Assembly (NCBI GenBank): GCA_964247055.1
Contig: OZ176056.1
Span: forward strand, 8,804,001 to 8,868,000
DNA length: 64,000 nucleotides
Origin: Paragordius varius
Taxonomy: Eukaryota; Nematomorpha
Direction: 5' to 3'
Made by a program: the position numbers and the translations under genes
In this document: positions 1 through 12,565 of the stretch, piece after piece
How the letters are laid out: every line of letters begins with the position of its first letter
How positions within the stretch are numbered: the first letter of the stretch is position 1
The notes under the pieces: generated by a model
Told to the model about the DNA's origin: nothing
Database searches by the model: none
The model's input: only the letters and a program-made list of their open reading frames with translations

Positions 1-1739
1 ATCCCCAAATCTAACAATCTATTCAATTCATTTTCTACCAATGGTTGCAATGGTAGAGGAACTCTACGGCATGGAAAAGCTTTTGGTTTTGCATCCGGTG
101 TCAAAAAAATTTTGATCGGATTGCCGTTGTAACAACCAAGTTCCTTTGAGAATAGTTTTGGAAATATTTTGGTCAGCTCCATCTTCTCATTAGAATTTAT
201 ATTATTGATTACACCCTTTGGAAAAGGTAGCTTGTACGCTTTTATCCAAGGTAATCCAAAAATTGGATCAAAATTGCTTTTAGTTACGATACATGGTAAC
301 GTTTTCTTTTCATTGTACAACGTCACAGTGACCATAGTTTTCCCTAAGATTGTTATCTTATTATTATCATACGTGGTTATTTGATCGGACCACGTTAACT
401 TAGGGCTACCGATCTGCTTCCATATTTGTTGACTTATGAGACAGCAGTCAGCACCGGTATCGAAAATCATATCTATCATATTATTGTTGATCTTCACTTT
501 CATTTTAGGGGTAGTGCCCGCTTTTATAGATCTAATTTGATCTAAATTTCTCACCAACTTTGTTTTGCACATTGAACTAAAGTGGTTATTTTTGTTGCAA
601 ATGTAGCATGTTTTGCCCCAAGCCGGACACTTGTTTCTCACATGCAGTGATCCACAATTTCGGCAATTTACTTTAGTATCATTATTATCCCGGACATCAT
701 TATTCTTATTGTTTTTATAATTATTATTGTTATAATGGCCCTTGTTAAAACTTCCATGAGGTTTTACATTTCTGGATCTATCCACTTTAAGCTTATTGAT
801 TTGCGAGGGAAGATTATCGGCTTCCTCAAAACTTAAAGCCATATCGACCAGCATTTGTAGTGTCAGTGGTTTGTCATCTAACCTACCGAGCGGATATTTG
901 TGGAGTTCTCTTTCTAATCTGGGTTGATTTAATCCAATCAAAAATATATCCCTGATTTTGTTAAAAATGTCCGAATCAAATCCAGAATTGTCGGCCAAAA
1001 TTCTCAAACGTTCTAAATACGAAAGAATAGATTCATTATCACCACGACGAATACGATAAAATGCACATCTATTCACCCATAGACTTTTGTTAGGGCATAG
1101 ATTTGAACTGCAATTTTATAGGTTTCCGGCCATTCCAAATCTTCGATGGTATCAGGATATAGAATATTTTCAATTTTGTTCAAAATTTTAATACCACCGA
1201 AAGCTAAAAATAATTTTTTTATATTGGAATCCGCGACAGGAATATCCCTGGACGCGAGTACCCTTGCTATGTGCTTGACATAATTTTTGAAATTGTAACA
1301 TTCGTCAAATGGTTCAAGAATATTCGATTTAGAGGATTTTGTGCATTACTAAATGATGTATCTCCGGGATTTTCCATTAGGCAGAATAAATTCTTTTTCT
1401 CGTCGCCTAATAATATCAGTTGGGTATAATTTATTATAACACAATAATGGGAAAACACAGTAATGCAATGGACTTAAAGAAGTTGTTGTTTATATAGGTT
1501 ATATTTAATTCCGAGAAATGTATACGGATCTTATTATATATTTTTATCGTGCATTTACATATACAAATTTCTGAGAATGATGAGTGTGCATTTATAAAAC
1601 AGTCACGTAGTCTAAAACTTGTCACCTAGTATATAACATGTCACGTAAAATATTAATAACAGAAAAGTATTATAAGTATGCATTGAATAGCAACGTAATA
1701 TATAAAATAGAGTTATGTTTTGTTGCATTTTATATAACA
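1..1739 (-). mobile_element. Ty3/Gypsy LTR retrotransposon copy 1, gag/protease end plus 5' LTR, cut by window edge
   Basis: The stretch from 1 to 1,417 is nearly the same sequence as 18,763-20,175 of the fuller copy 2. It covers the nucleocapsid (CCHC-type Cys/His knuckles) and protease region, read on the minus strand. It is followed at 1,418-1,739 by an LTR that is also near-identical to those of copy 2. The pol part lies left of the window. It is a broken fossil with several breaks in the visible part. The low divergence from copy 2 suggests a recent common origin. No env-like gene is seen. Confidence 0.85.
1418..1739 (-). repeat. Gypsy LTR (5' LTR of copy 1)
   Basis: About 322 bp, almost identical to 14,857-15,178 and 20,176-20,492. 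On the minus strand it begins TGTTATATAA and ends ATACCCAACT. The first bases after it on the element side resemble a Gypsy primer-binding region (TGGCGACGAG in copy 2). Confidence 0.85.
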
Positions 1740-1747
1740 TCATATTA

Positions 1748-4451
1748 AATGTTAAAAACAATTTTCCGAATGTGCCATTCAGTATGGATTTTAAAATGTA
1801 GCTCGAGAATTGATTTGTGTTAAATACATTTGCTTTAAACCAAAAAAAATAAATTACATCATAAGTCAGGGTTATTACTGTATTATATAAGTCTTGAATA
1901 GTCGACCCCCAAATATAATTGTAAAGTTTAGTTGTTGGCTTGAAATAAATGTGTAATCATGCTGTTATTTATATATGTTGTTTAACAATCATATTGAATT
2001 AAATGTTTACCCAATCAAACGGAACGTTTTCCCAGTCCATTAAGTTTTTCCGAACAATCGAAACAATTTGATCGAATTTCCCATTTATTTATAACATTAT
2101 CCCCAAACAGGACAAATAGTTTCTCAATCAATAAAAACGCTTTTACAGATATATAAAACAAGTAGCGTTTAATGATTATAATCCTGAATATAGTATTTGA
2201 CTCCACAACCCTTTTTTGCAATATTTTATTTATGACGAAATGTTGAATAATTCATAAATGTTAGACCTAGCATTTTATTAATGATGTTTTAGTATTAATA
2301 TAATAATGTAAATTATTAAATACTTTCTAAATAATATTTAAAGACAAAGGAAAGGACAATGCGCCCGCTAACAGGAACACTGGTATATTTTTAATTTCAA
2401 ACGTATAATAGCAAAAAGTATATTTTAATATCAGTTGCATTCGTAGGACAAACATAATCAAAAATTAATTAGAAAATTAGAAAGATAATTATGAACAAAA
2501 AATATAAACGATATACCCTTTCGTCAATAGTAATCGCAGACTTCTCAATGTAATATAATTTAGAGTAATAATGTCTTCTAAATAATTTTTTATTTATATA
2601 TTCTCATATATATGGTGCTATTATGAAATGCAACATAATATCAAAATAAGGGCAGTGGTGTCCAAATCCAAAAAATTAATTTTACAGTAAACTTAGATGA
2701 CAATAACGTAAAAGTCACCGTTTATAGAACAAATAACATAAAATACACTTTAAATGGATTGATTATTATAAACCCCCAATCGTAAAGTTTCTTGTTAGGT
2801 GAAACTATCTTTATATGTATAATAATTTTGCAAACATATTTTAAAACCCCGACGATGCAAAGTTTGAAAAATAATTTTTAAATTCTTCAAATAATTAAAT
2901 GTTGATGAATGTCTAATTAACAATATTAAATTTTATATAATATTTTTAATTATTTCAATCTGATGGTTTATTACACTTTACGTTATATATATATATATAT
3001 ATATATATTTGTGAAATCAACCAAAAATTTATTAATTTTCTTATAAAAAGATTAAATTAAAAAAATCTGAACGAAATTCTTTAAAAATAGCAGAAATTCA
3101 TTTTGAGTTATTATTAATTTCCAATTAAGAGATCTCTTAAATTGTATGAAAATTATAAAAATTACATTTATAACCAATTTAGCAATTTAATATAACTAGG
3201 AAATATTAATTATATATTATGTATTTTATAATCTCCAGAAGTAACAAATGATGGAGCTGAGATGGAATCTAAAGAAAGTGGAAAACCAACTACTTTCTCT
3301 ATTATTTATTTGTTTTTCAATTAATTTTTTTGCCAAGATCTTTGATACAAATTTTCTTAGAAAAAAAAGGATTGTAACTAAAATCATCAATAGTTATAGT
3401 GTCTTAAAGCTCATATAATTTTTACTATTTATGATTTGATATATGGTGAGGCACTACATTTTGTTAGTATATTTTAAATCACATTCTAAGTTTAGTAATA
3501 ATTATTGATTGCAATAATGTTATTATTAGCGGTATGGCACTATATCGAAAAAATTTTAGTAGGCTATTTTATATTAATTTTAACATAAAAAAATTATTAA
3601 ACAAATTGGTTTTGTTGTAACTACTTATTATGATATGTCTTTAATTATTTTCTTCTTCAATTTTAACATCCGAATTCGGTGTTTTGTTCAAAAAATGCAA
3701 TATTTAATAGCCTATTTATCTGAATCATGCGTAATAGCTTAATTGCATACTTAGAGGCAAAGGTTATCCTACAGGAAAATTGAAACCTATATTGATATAT
3801 TTTATAATTATAATTATATAAATTTATTCATTTAAAATAATATCTTTCGTGTCAAAAGAAAATAAAATCCAGTGATAATGCAAAAAGTTTCAATTTTTTA
3901 TCAGATATCCTACAGAAAAATTGAAATCTTATGATATAATTTATAATATAATTATATAAATTTAAGACTTTATTTTTCATAATAACTTTAGTGGCAAAAG
4001 AAAAAAAGAGTGAATCGAGTGGACAGCCTGAAGACCGTAACACTCCAATTGGTAGATTTTATATTACATAATGGCAAAAGTAATTATTTAAAAAGATATT
4101 TTTTGATTTAAAGAGGTAGTGCTTTAAGGGGCAAAACGCCGTCCGCATAAGGTTCCCTAACCATTTCTATAGCTTTAACGCAATCAAATAATATTGCTTC
4201 TTTAAAACAATATTTCCGATTTCGTAATTTTGATAAGGAGTAACATCATTGTGTAAGTCATATTTTTAAAATTGAAATATTTTTCAATTTTGCGTATGTA
4301 TAATTTCAAATTTTCTGATTCAAAAGAGCTGGATAATCATTTGTGTTAATTTTATCTGCTCTAAACCCTAAAATCAAACTGGTCAGGTTATACTGTATGA
4401 ATATCTGAAACAATTTAACTAGCTGACTCCCAAATATAGTTGTGAAGTTTA
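1748..4451 (+). repeat. Tandem array unit A1 (~2.5 kb) with decayed coding-like blocks
   Basis: Positions 1,748-3,560 are repeated almost unchanged at 10,378-12,240 (unit A2). A more diverged version, including the end of A1 to about 4,300, forms units B1 and B2. Several blocks stay similar in amino-acid sequence on the plus strand between A and B. These are DNAPAN near 2,370 and 8,540; a 47-codon open block at 2,642-2,785 containing NLDDNNVKVTVYRTN; PEVTNDGAEMES near 3,237 (PEVANNGSGMEA in B1); and VAKEKKSESSGQPE at 3,991 (VSKENKSESSGELE at 9,985). This suggests copies of an unrecognised small multi-exon gene, now mostly broken. I recognise no domain. A (TA)n run lies near 2,985-3,008. Confidence 0.55.
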
Positions 4452-4471
4452 GTTGTTGTTGTTGTTGTTTG

Positions 4472-6055
4472 CTAAAGTCGATTCCGACTAACTGCAACAT
4501 TGAAAATAAAGCTTCTCCATTCACTGAGATTTCCGGTTTTGGTGTTTAGTTCGGATAATGATTGGTTGGTTTTTTTGAGGATGTTAATCATCCAACGAAC
4601 TTTCCCCAGCATCAGTGATTTTTCAAGTGAGCTGGATCTCATAATGTGCCCGAAGAAGGAGAGTTTTTGCCGTGTTATGCTGCCAAGAAGTGACATTTCT
4701 GGGTTAATTTTATTTAGAATAGTGGTGTTTGAAACTTTGTCTGTCCATTTTGTTTGAAGAAGTTTTATCCAAACCCATAATTCGAAAGAGTTTATTAGAC
4801 GTTCATCATATTTTTTCAGTGTCCAGCTTTCCCCCCCATACATGAATGTGGGGAAAACTGTAGCTTTGATTAATCTGATTTTGGTTTGTAGTTTAATGTC
4901 ATGTGACATCCAAATCCTGTTATATTTAAAAGTTACTGCTTTAGCAATATCAATTCTTCGCTTTATTTCAGGCGTAGAGTTGTTCTCATTATTAATAATG
5001 CTACCTAAGTACGTGTAGCTGCTAACTGTTTCGATCTGGTTGCCGTTGAGGATTATTGGATTGGTTTGAGCAGGATTTATTTGCATGACTTTTGTTTTTT
5101 GAAATTGATATTTAATCCAAATTTATTGCATTCAGTTGTAAACACTTGCAAGGCTTGCGATAATGTGTCTACACTGTCTGCGAATATGACTGTATCATCC
5201 GCGTAGTGAACGGATGTAAGTATTCTTACCTACGTTGATGCCGTAAGTTTGTGGGATATTTATTATAATGCACTCCAGGTATGCGTTAAAAAGAATTGGT
5301 GATAAAACGCATCCTTGACGGAGGCCGACTTGTACCTTACATGAGTCAGATATACCGTGAGGTGTAGATACTACAGCCGTGGAATTTGAATAAATTGAAA
5401 ATATGATGTTGATTAAATGTGTTGACACTCCGAGTTGTTTTAGAGCTTTCCGTAGTTTATTGTGCTGGATGGAATCAAATGCTTTGGAAAAATCGACAAA
5501 GCACATATGCAATTCTTTGTTAAATTCGATGTGTTTCTCGATTATCCACCTCATGTTACATATCATATCTCGGCATCCTCTACCTTTTCGAAAACCAGCC
5601 TGAATCGTGGATATCTCGGGGTCAAGAATGGAATTTAGACGAAACTGTATTATTTTTAGAAAAACTTTGGACACCTGGTTTATGAGCGCTATAGTGCGAT
5701 AGTTGTCACACAGTTCTGGGTTACCCTTTTCTAAAATCGGAATCATAATGGATGTGCACCAATCCTCAGGAATTTTTTCCATCTCAAATATGGTTTGAAA
5801 TAATTTGGTGAGTATATCGATTGGAATGTATTTTATTATTTCAGTAGGGATGTCTCTGTGGCCCTCTGATTTGCCGGTGCTAGAGTGTTTTATCGCAAGT
5901 TCCACTTCTTCTTTCATAATAGGTGGTTCTTTTTGTTGAGTAAGTTCGCTAATAGTCGGGGGGTTATTTACATTGTATAGTTTGTTTATATGTTTGTGCC
6001 ATAGTTTGCGAATTTCGTCTTTTTTAGTGACGATTGAGTTGTTGTCGTTTCTCAT
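4472..6055 (-). pseudogene. LINE reverse transcriptase and C-terminal region
   Basis: The minus-strand frame 6,055-5,195 holds reverse-transcriptase blocks: PISIMIPILEKGNP-type block (seen as IMIPILEKGNPELCDNYRT), GFRKGRGC, FVDFSKAFDS (first catalytic Asp) and GLRQGCVLSPILFN. The catalytic YADD with following DTVIFADS lies at about 5,197-5,170, in a different frame from the blocks before it, so a frameshift separates them. The C-terminal frame 5,086-4,472 shows the usual SSYTYLGSII, FMYGGESWTL and SFFGHIMRSS blocks. By family these copy element RNA into DNA at the nicked target. Dead by frameshift. Confidence 0.85.
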
Positions 6056-6758
6056 AGGTCCCTTATAAAAAACTTTTTTATGTTGAATAATATTGTTTAC
6101 ATGGGCAAAGAGTTTTTGTTATTTTTGGCGTCTGTTTCTAATTTTTCACATAGTTGGTCATAATACTTATTTGTGTCCTCTCTTGCACTCTTCTGAAATT
6201 GCCTGTTTAGTTGTTTGTATTCATCCCATTTGCATTTGATTTTGGATTCTCTACGTTTTTCTGCGATCTCGAGACTTTTGGTTGACAGTTTTATTTTTTG
6301 TTTATTGCGTTTGAGAGGCCGAATGAATTCGTCGGCTAGGTCTTTGCAGATTGTATATATATCGTTCCAAAAGAAGTTTATATCCTGATAGTTTTCGGAA
6401 TTATGATCAAGACAATCGAAACGATTTGATAAAGCGGTGCTAAACTTGTCGTCGATTGTATCATAATCTAATCTTGTTCTTGTGGGTTTGGATGTTTTAG
6501 GAAGTTGTAATTTAATTCGGAGTTTGGCGATCAATAGGTTGTGGTCGCTGTAGCAATCCGATCCTGGTAGGCATTTGACATTATGAAATGAACTTTTGTA
6601 TTTTACCATACCTAATATGAAGTCAATCTGGTTACATTATCTTTGACACGGGGAACGCCATGTGTATAGACGTCGTTTGGGCTGTTTAAAAAAGCTGTTT
6701 GCGGCGAAGAAACGATGGTTAGCACGAAATTCAATCAATCTGTCTCCTCTCTCGTTTT

Positions 6759-7274
6759 TTATGCCCAAGCCCAGCCGCCCGTCATAGGAGGTGTTTTGTC
6801 TGTTCCGATGATTGAGTTAAAATCGCCTAAGATAAATATGATATCCTTTTTTGAAATTTGGGAAATCGCCAAGTCGAGATTGCTATAAAATTTTTCACAG
6901 TCGTCATCGCTGTAAGAGGAGGTAGGTGCGTAAATTTGGAGGATAGTAATGGGTTGAGGGGTTGTTTGTATGCGGATTGCAATAATACGATCATTGATTA
7001 GACTAAAAATGTCAGATAAGTTAGCTAGTTTTTTGTTCATTATTATGCCGACACCGTTGTATTTTGACGAGTCGTGGCCGGAATAATACAAAATATGATT
7101 GTCAAATTCTAAGGTTCCGGTAGAGGGGATGTGTGATTCTGAAATTTGTAGTATGTCAATTTTATGCTTAGTCATTTCGTTAACGCCAATATCTAGTTTG
7201 TGGTTTTTGTAGGCTCCGCGTAAGTCCCATGTGGCGATGCGGATGCTGAGATTACGTGATTTCAACATTAGCAA
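6759..7274 (-). pseudogene. LINE endonuclease domain
   Basis: A 171-codon open frame on the minus strand. It contains the hallmarks of an exonuclease-endonuclease-phosphatase fold: an early WDLRGAYKN block (in place of the usual TWN motif), QISESHI (the ..ES/TH catalytic block), NGVGIIM, ILQIYAPTSS and the ILGDFNSIIG block with the catalytic GDFN. In a live LINE this enzyme nicks the target DNA to prime reverse transcription. The frame stops after GGWAWA. The expected histidine-bearing end of the domain is not in this frame, so the enzyme is truncated here. Confidence 0.85.
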
Positions 7275-8040
7275 AATGTGCTTAGAATGGGAGAATGTGA
7301 ATCGGAAATATGTTATGGATATGTAAGGATTAGGATCTAACTATTTCTAATATTCGGAGAAGGTATAAAATCAATGTTTTTGGTAAAAAAGATCGATAAG
7401 AGATGGGTAGGTATACCATACCTTTCCCACTCGATTAAAAGCATGTGTTTACATGCGTGTACCCTTGAAAAAAATGTGTAATTCGATTAAATATGCAATT
7501 TATGCAGGTCAACTCACATTATTGTTGGCCAATTCCTTTTACATCAATGTATGAATAACCTTAATTTTGTAAAAAATGTTTTTTAATGCAATCCGAAGGA
7601 CATTCATTAAATTTTAACAGAATGATTGTTATTTCACATTTATTATTAAGAGAATTGGCTAACATTTGTTAGCTGGTATACAAATGTGCATTAATTGTCT
7701 AATTATTTTTAACCTTTGATTTATGTTATTTTGAAATTTATCTTTAGTTAATTTCGATAAACTTTCATCACACACTAAAACATTGGTCGGCAATTTAAGA
7801 GGGCCATTCTCAAAATTTAAAAACTTGGCTGTCCGCACATTAATGTTCCATTTAATCAATACATTATTTCATATTTACAAGTCGTATTGAAACCTGTTGC
7901 TGTTTTAGGAAGCGATTCATTTTGAAATTAAAGCCCGGTTCTAATTCCATTTTTTACGACCGGTTCGAAGCCCTGTTATTATAATATCAAAAAACCATAT
8001 TGTCATAAAAAATAATTTATTCTGACTAAACAAATGTCAA
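7275..8040. other. No gene seen; LINE 5' flank
   Basis: A+T-rich sequence without a convincing coding block. The first ~170 bases may be the LINE 5' untranslated region. GGTTCGAAGCCC near 7,964 looks like a tRNA B box, but no tRNA fold surrounds it. Confidence 0.5.
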
Positions 8041-8394
8041 AATTTATTTATCCGAATTCCGAAAAAATAACTTTTAGCAATTAATTTATATTTAAGCAGT
8101 TTCCCCGCTGCTATTCCTATATGGGCCCGTATTCTACGCATATGTTGACAATTTGTTTGTATCAACGAATATGTGAGCATGCAGACAAGCGAAATAGAGA
8201 AAGCTTCACTTAACAAGCTGTCCCAATGAATTAGGAATTTAGTCTTCATAGTAGGATAGGTTTAAATATATGTTTAGGAATCTAAGTGAGGCGCCAGGTG
8301 AAAAGATAACTTCAAACGATTTTTTTTTGGGAAAGGTTGGCCAGTATTTAAAGCTTAGAGGGGCCCACAATTTATAGTTATGCCACTGTGTGAG
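8041..8394. mobile_element. hAT-like non-autonomous element remnant (copy in B1)
   Basis: The right edge reads ...AGTTATGCCACTG. Its complement, CAGTGGCATAACT, with GGGCCC close by, is typical of hAT termini. The same segment recurs at 12,246-12,565 in unit B2, so it was there before that unit was duplicated. The left terminus is not clear. Confidence 0.45.
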
Positions 8395-10377
8395 GCTATA
8401 TACCTGCACAACCCTTTCTGCAATATATTCTTATAAATATTAGACCTTGCATTTTATTAATGATGTTTAAGTATTAATATAACAATGTAAAATATTAACT
8501 ACTTTACTCTAAATAATATTTAGAGACGAAGAAAACATGGACAATGCTCCTGCTAATAATACTAATATAATTGGCATATTTTTTTTCGTATAATAGCTAA
8601 AAGTTATATTTCTTATATCAATGGTTAAATATAATTTTGAGTAACATTATGTAATTATTTTTATTTATATTATCATATTTATGGTCTTATTCTGAAATGT
8701 AACATAACACCAAAATAAGGGCAGTGGTGCCCAAATTCAAAAAATTATTTTACAGTAAACTTAGATGACATGAACTTAAAAGTCACCGCTTATAAAACAA
8801 ACATAAGATTCTCTTTAAATGGATTGATAATTATAAACCCCCAAATGTAAAGTTTGCTTGTTAGGTGAAATTGTAACTATCTTTTTGAGTAGAAATAATT
8901 TTGCAAACATATTATTAAATTCCGATGGGGCCAAGTTTGAAAAATGATTTATAAATTCTTTAAACAATTAAACTTTGATGAAAGTCCGATTATATTGCAA
9001 AAATTAAATTTAATTAAATTATTTTAATCTGATGGATTATTACACTTTATTTTATATATTATATGAAAGCTTTTTCAACAAAAGTAGCCAAATTATTAAA
9101 TTTAATAATGTGAATTATTTATCTGATGTTCACCACTTTACTTACTTGTTGTAAAAAATTATATCAAATTATTTAAAAATAGCCGATTGCTAAAAATCAT
9201 TATTTTGAGATTATATATTTTCCGATTAAGAGATATAATGGGTTGTCTCTAAATTATAACTACATTAATGATCAATTTAGCAATATATACATAGATATAG
9301 CAATTATATAGTATGTTTTTTAAAATACCCAGAAGTAGCAAATAATGGATCTGGGATGGAAGCTAATAAAAGTGGAAAATCAAATAAAATGGCTGGTATT
9401 TATTTTTAATTGATTTTGCCAAGATTTTGGATTCTCAATAAATTTTCTTTAAAAAGGATTGCTAAAATCAACAGTAATTACAGTGACTTAAAGGTCACTA
9501 TTTATGATTTGAGAAATGTTGAGGCACTAAATTTACTTAATATACATTGAATTCAACAGATTCTAAGAACTAATACTTTAGAGTTTTTTAAGAAGTTATT
9601 CGAAAATACATATTTGATTATTGATGGCGCAATAATGTCAAAATTCGTTTGAATCATTAGCGGTGTGGCAATATGAAAAAATTTCAGTAGGCTATTTTAA
9701 TTTTATTGTAAAAGGACATTTATACAAATTGGTTTTTTTGTAAAATATTTTTTTGTTTTGTCTTTAATTATTTTCTTCTTAAATTTTAACATGGATTCGG
9801 TGTTTTGTTCAAAAAAGTATACAAATTATACAAGAATCTTTAACGGCCTATTTATCTCAATCATGCGTAATTGCTTATTTGTATACTTAGAGGTAATGGG
9901 CATCCTACAGAAAAATTGAAACCTCATAGATATATTTCATAAATATAATTATATAAATTTAAGACCTTATTTAAAATAAAATTAGTGTCAAAAGAAAATA
10001 AGAGTGAATCCAGTGGTGAGCTCGAATTCCATAACTCTACAACTTATAGATTATATATTTTACATAATGGAAAAAAGTTTTAATTTTTTTTCAGTGGTTT
10101 TTTTATATATTTTAATGTAAAAACAACTTTTTTTAAGTTATCTTTTAAATTTATTTTCACATTTATGGGGATATTATTTTAATGCATGGTATCACAATTA
10201 AGGTAGTGCTCTAAACAGGGGTGTTAAAAACGCTATCATCCGCATGCGGTCCACTAACCATTTCTATAGCCTTGATGCAATCAAATAATATTGCATTCCT
10301 AAACATATTTTCCGATTTCGGAGTTTTGATAAAAACTAACATAATTGTGTAATTAAATAATAGTTTAACAGTCATAA
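8395..10377 (+). repeat. Tandem array unit B1
   Basis: A diverged relative of unit A1 and close to identical with B2 (12,566-14,852). It keeps the coding-like blocks in altered form: DNAPANNT near 8,543, PEVANNGSGMEA near 9,332 and VSKENKSESSGELEFHNS at 9,985. It also holds a block near 10,225-10,330 that is conserved with A1 4,130-4,220 and can be read on either strand. It ends at the junction TAACAGTCATAATGTTAA, where A2 starts. Confidence 0.55.
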
Positions 10378-11629
10378 TGTTAAAAACAATTTTCCGAATG
10401 TGCCATTCAGTATGGATCCTAAAATGTAGCTCGAGAATTGATTTGTGTTAAATACATTGGTTTTAAACCAAAAAAAATAAATTACATCATAAGTCAGGGT
10501 TATTATTCTCCTGTTATATATCTGGAAAAAGTTATATATATAAGTCTTGAATAGTCGTTCCCCAAATATAATTGTAAAGTTTAGTTGTTGGCTTGAAATA
10601 AATGTGTAATCATGCTGTTATTTATATATGTTGTTTAACAATCATATTGAATTAAATGTTTACCCAATCAAACGGAACGTCTTCCCAGTCCATTAAGTTT
10701 TTCCGAACAATCGAAACAATTTGATCGAATTTCCCATTTATTTATAACATTATTCCCAAACAGGACAAATATTTTCTCAATCAATAAAAACGCTTTTATA
10801 GATTTATAAAACAAGTAGCGTTTAATGATTATAAGGCTGAATATAGTTTTTGACTCCACAACCCTTTTTTGCAATATTTTATTTATGACGAAATGTTGAA
10901 TAATTCATAAATATTAGACCTAGCATTTTATTAATAATGTTTTAGTATTAATATAATAATGTAATTATTAAATACTTTCTAAATAATATTTAAAGACAAA
11001 GGAAAGGACAATGCGCCCGCTAACAGGAACACTGGTATATTTTTAATTTCAAACGTATAATAGCAAAAAGTATATTTTAATATCAGTTGCATGCGTAGGA
11101 CAATTATAATCTAAAATTTATTAGAAAATTAGAAAGATAATTATGAACAAAAAATATAAACGATATACCCTTTCGTCAATAGTAATCGCAGACTTCTCAA
11201 TGTAATATAATTTAGAGTAATAATGTCTTTTAAATAATTTTTTATTTATATATTCTCATATATATGGTGATATTATGAAATGCAACATAATATCAAAATA
11301 AGGGCAGTGGTGTCCAAATCCAAAAAATTAATTTTACAGTAAACTTAGATGACAATAACGTAAAAGTCATCGTTTATAGAACAAATAACATAAAATATCT
11401 TTAAATGGATTGATTATTATAAACCCCCAATCGTAAAGTTTCTTGTTAGGTGAAACTATTTATATGTATAATAATTTTGCAAACATATTTTAAAACCCCG
11501 ACGATGCAAAGTTTGAAAAATAATTTTTAAATTCTTCAAATAATTAAATGTTGATGAATGTCTAATTAACAATATTAAATTTTATATAATATTTTTAATT
11601 ATTTCAATCTGATGGTTTATTACACTTTA

Positions 11630-11669
<40 letters not shown>

Positions 11670-12245
11670 GAAATCAACCAAAAATTTATTAATTTTCTTA
11701 TAAAAATATTAAATTAATTAAGAACAATCTGATTGTCCTGACATTTGTTAATTGCTGTTAAAGCAAACGAAATTCTTCGAAAATAGCAGAAAATCATTTT
11801 GAGTTATTTAATATTTTCCAATTAAGAGATCTAGTTATAAAAATTACATTTATAACCGATTTAGCAATTTAATATAACTAGGAAATATTAATTATATATT
11901 ATGTATTTTAAAATCTCCAGAAGTAACAAATGATGGAGCTGAGATGGAATCTAAAGAAAGTGGAAAACCAACTACTTTCTCTATTATTTATTTGTTTTTC
12001 AATTAATTTTTTTGCCAAGATCTTCGATACAAATTTTCTTAGAAAAAAAAGGATTGTAACTAAAATCATCAATAGTTATAGTGTCTTAAAGCTCATATAA
12101 TTTTTACTATTTATGATTTGATATATGGTGAGGCGCTACATTTTGTTAGTATATTTTAAATCACATTCTAAGTTTAGTAATAATTATTGAATGCAATAAT
12201 GTTATTATTAGCGGTATGGCACTATATCGAAAAAATTTTAGTAGA
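10378..12245 (+). repeat. Tandem array unit A2, truncated
   Basis: Nearly identical to 1,748-3,560, with a longer (TA)n run at about 11,634-11,664. It stops abruptly at about 12,246, inside what is the TAGTAGGCTATTTT block of A1, and joins straight to the hAT-like segment that begins unit B2. So about 0.7 kb of the unit end is missing. The counterpart of the clean block at 2,642-2,785 is frameshifted here (11,297-11,440). Confidence 0.6.
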
Positions 12246-12565
12246 TTCCGAAAAAATAACTTTTAGCAATTAATTTATATTTAAGCAGTTTCCCCGCTGC
12301 TATTCCTAGATGGGCCCGTATTCTACGCATATGTTGACAATGTGTTTATATCAACGAATATAGCGAATTAAAGAAAGCTTCACTTAACAAGCTGTCCCAT
12401 TTATGAATTAGGAATTTAGTCTTCGTAGTAGGATAGGTTTAAATATATGTTTAGGAATCTAAGTGAGACGCCAGGTGAAAAGATAACTTCAAACGATTTT
12501 TTTTGGGGAAAGGTTGGCCAGTATTTAAAGCTTGGAGGGGCGCACAATTTATAGTTCCGCCACTG
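12246..12565. mobile_element. hAT-like non-autonomous element remnant (copy in B2)
   Basis: A copy of 8,041-8,394. The right edge reads AGTTCCGCCACTG; the complement CAGTGGCGGAACT is hAT-like. Confidence 0.45.

Larger units (their letters stand above)
4452..7274 (-). mobile_element. RTE-like non-LTR retrotransposon (LINE)
   Basis: Read on the minus strand, the element carries an apurinic endonuclease domain (7,274-6,759), a linker (6,609-6,097), a reverse transcriptase (6,055-about 5,090) and a C-terminal region (5,086-4,472). It ends in a (CAA)n tail, seen as (GTT)n at 4,452-4,469. A small hairpin, AGTCGATTCCGACT, sits just inside the tail. This order and the simple-repeat tail fit the RTE group, whose endonucleases are often misnamed craniofacial development protein 2. 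The coding sequence is broken into at least four frames, so the copy is dead. The 5' end is not sharply defined and may extend to about 7,440. The tail joins sequence resembling the array unit (AAGTTTAGTTGTT, also at 1,925), so the LINE inserted into the array. Confidence 0.85.

Noticed and set aside
2015-2221. 68-codon minus-strand frame, also present at 10,668-10,874, as a gene
   Set aside because: It is shared because the units are duplicated. No start context, splice sites or recognisable domain, and the better-conserved blocks are on the other strand.
7950-7985. tRNA-like B box GGTTCGAAGCCC
   Set aside because: No A box or cloverleaf can be formed around it.
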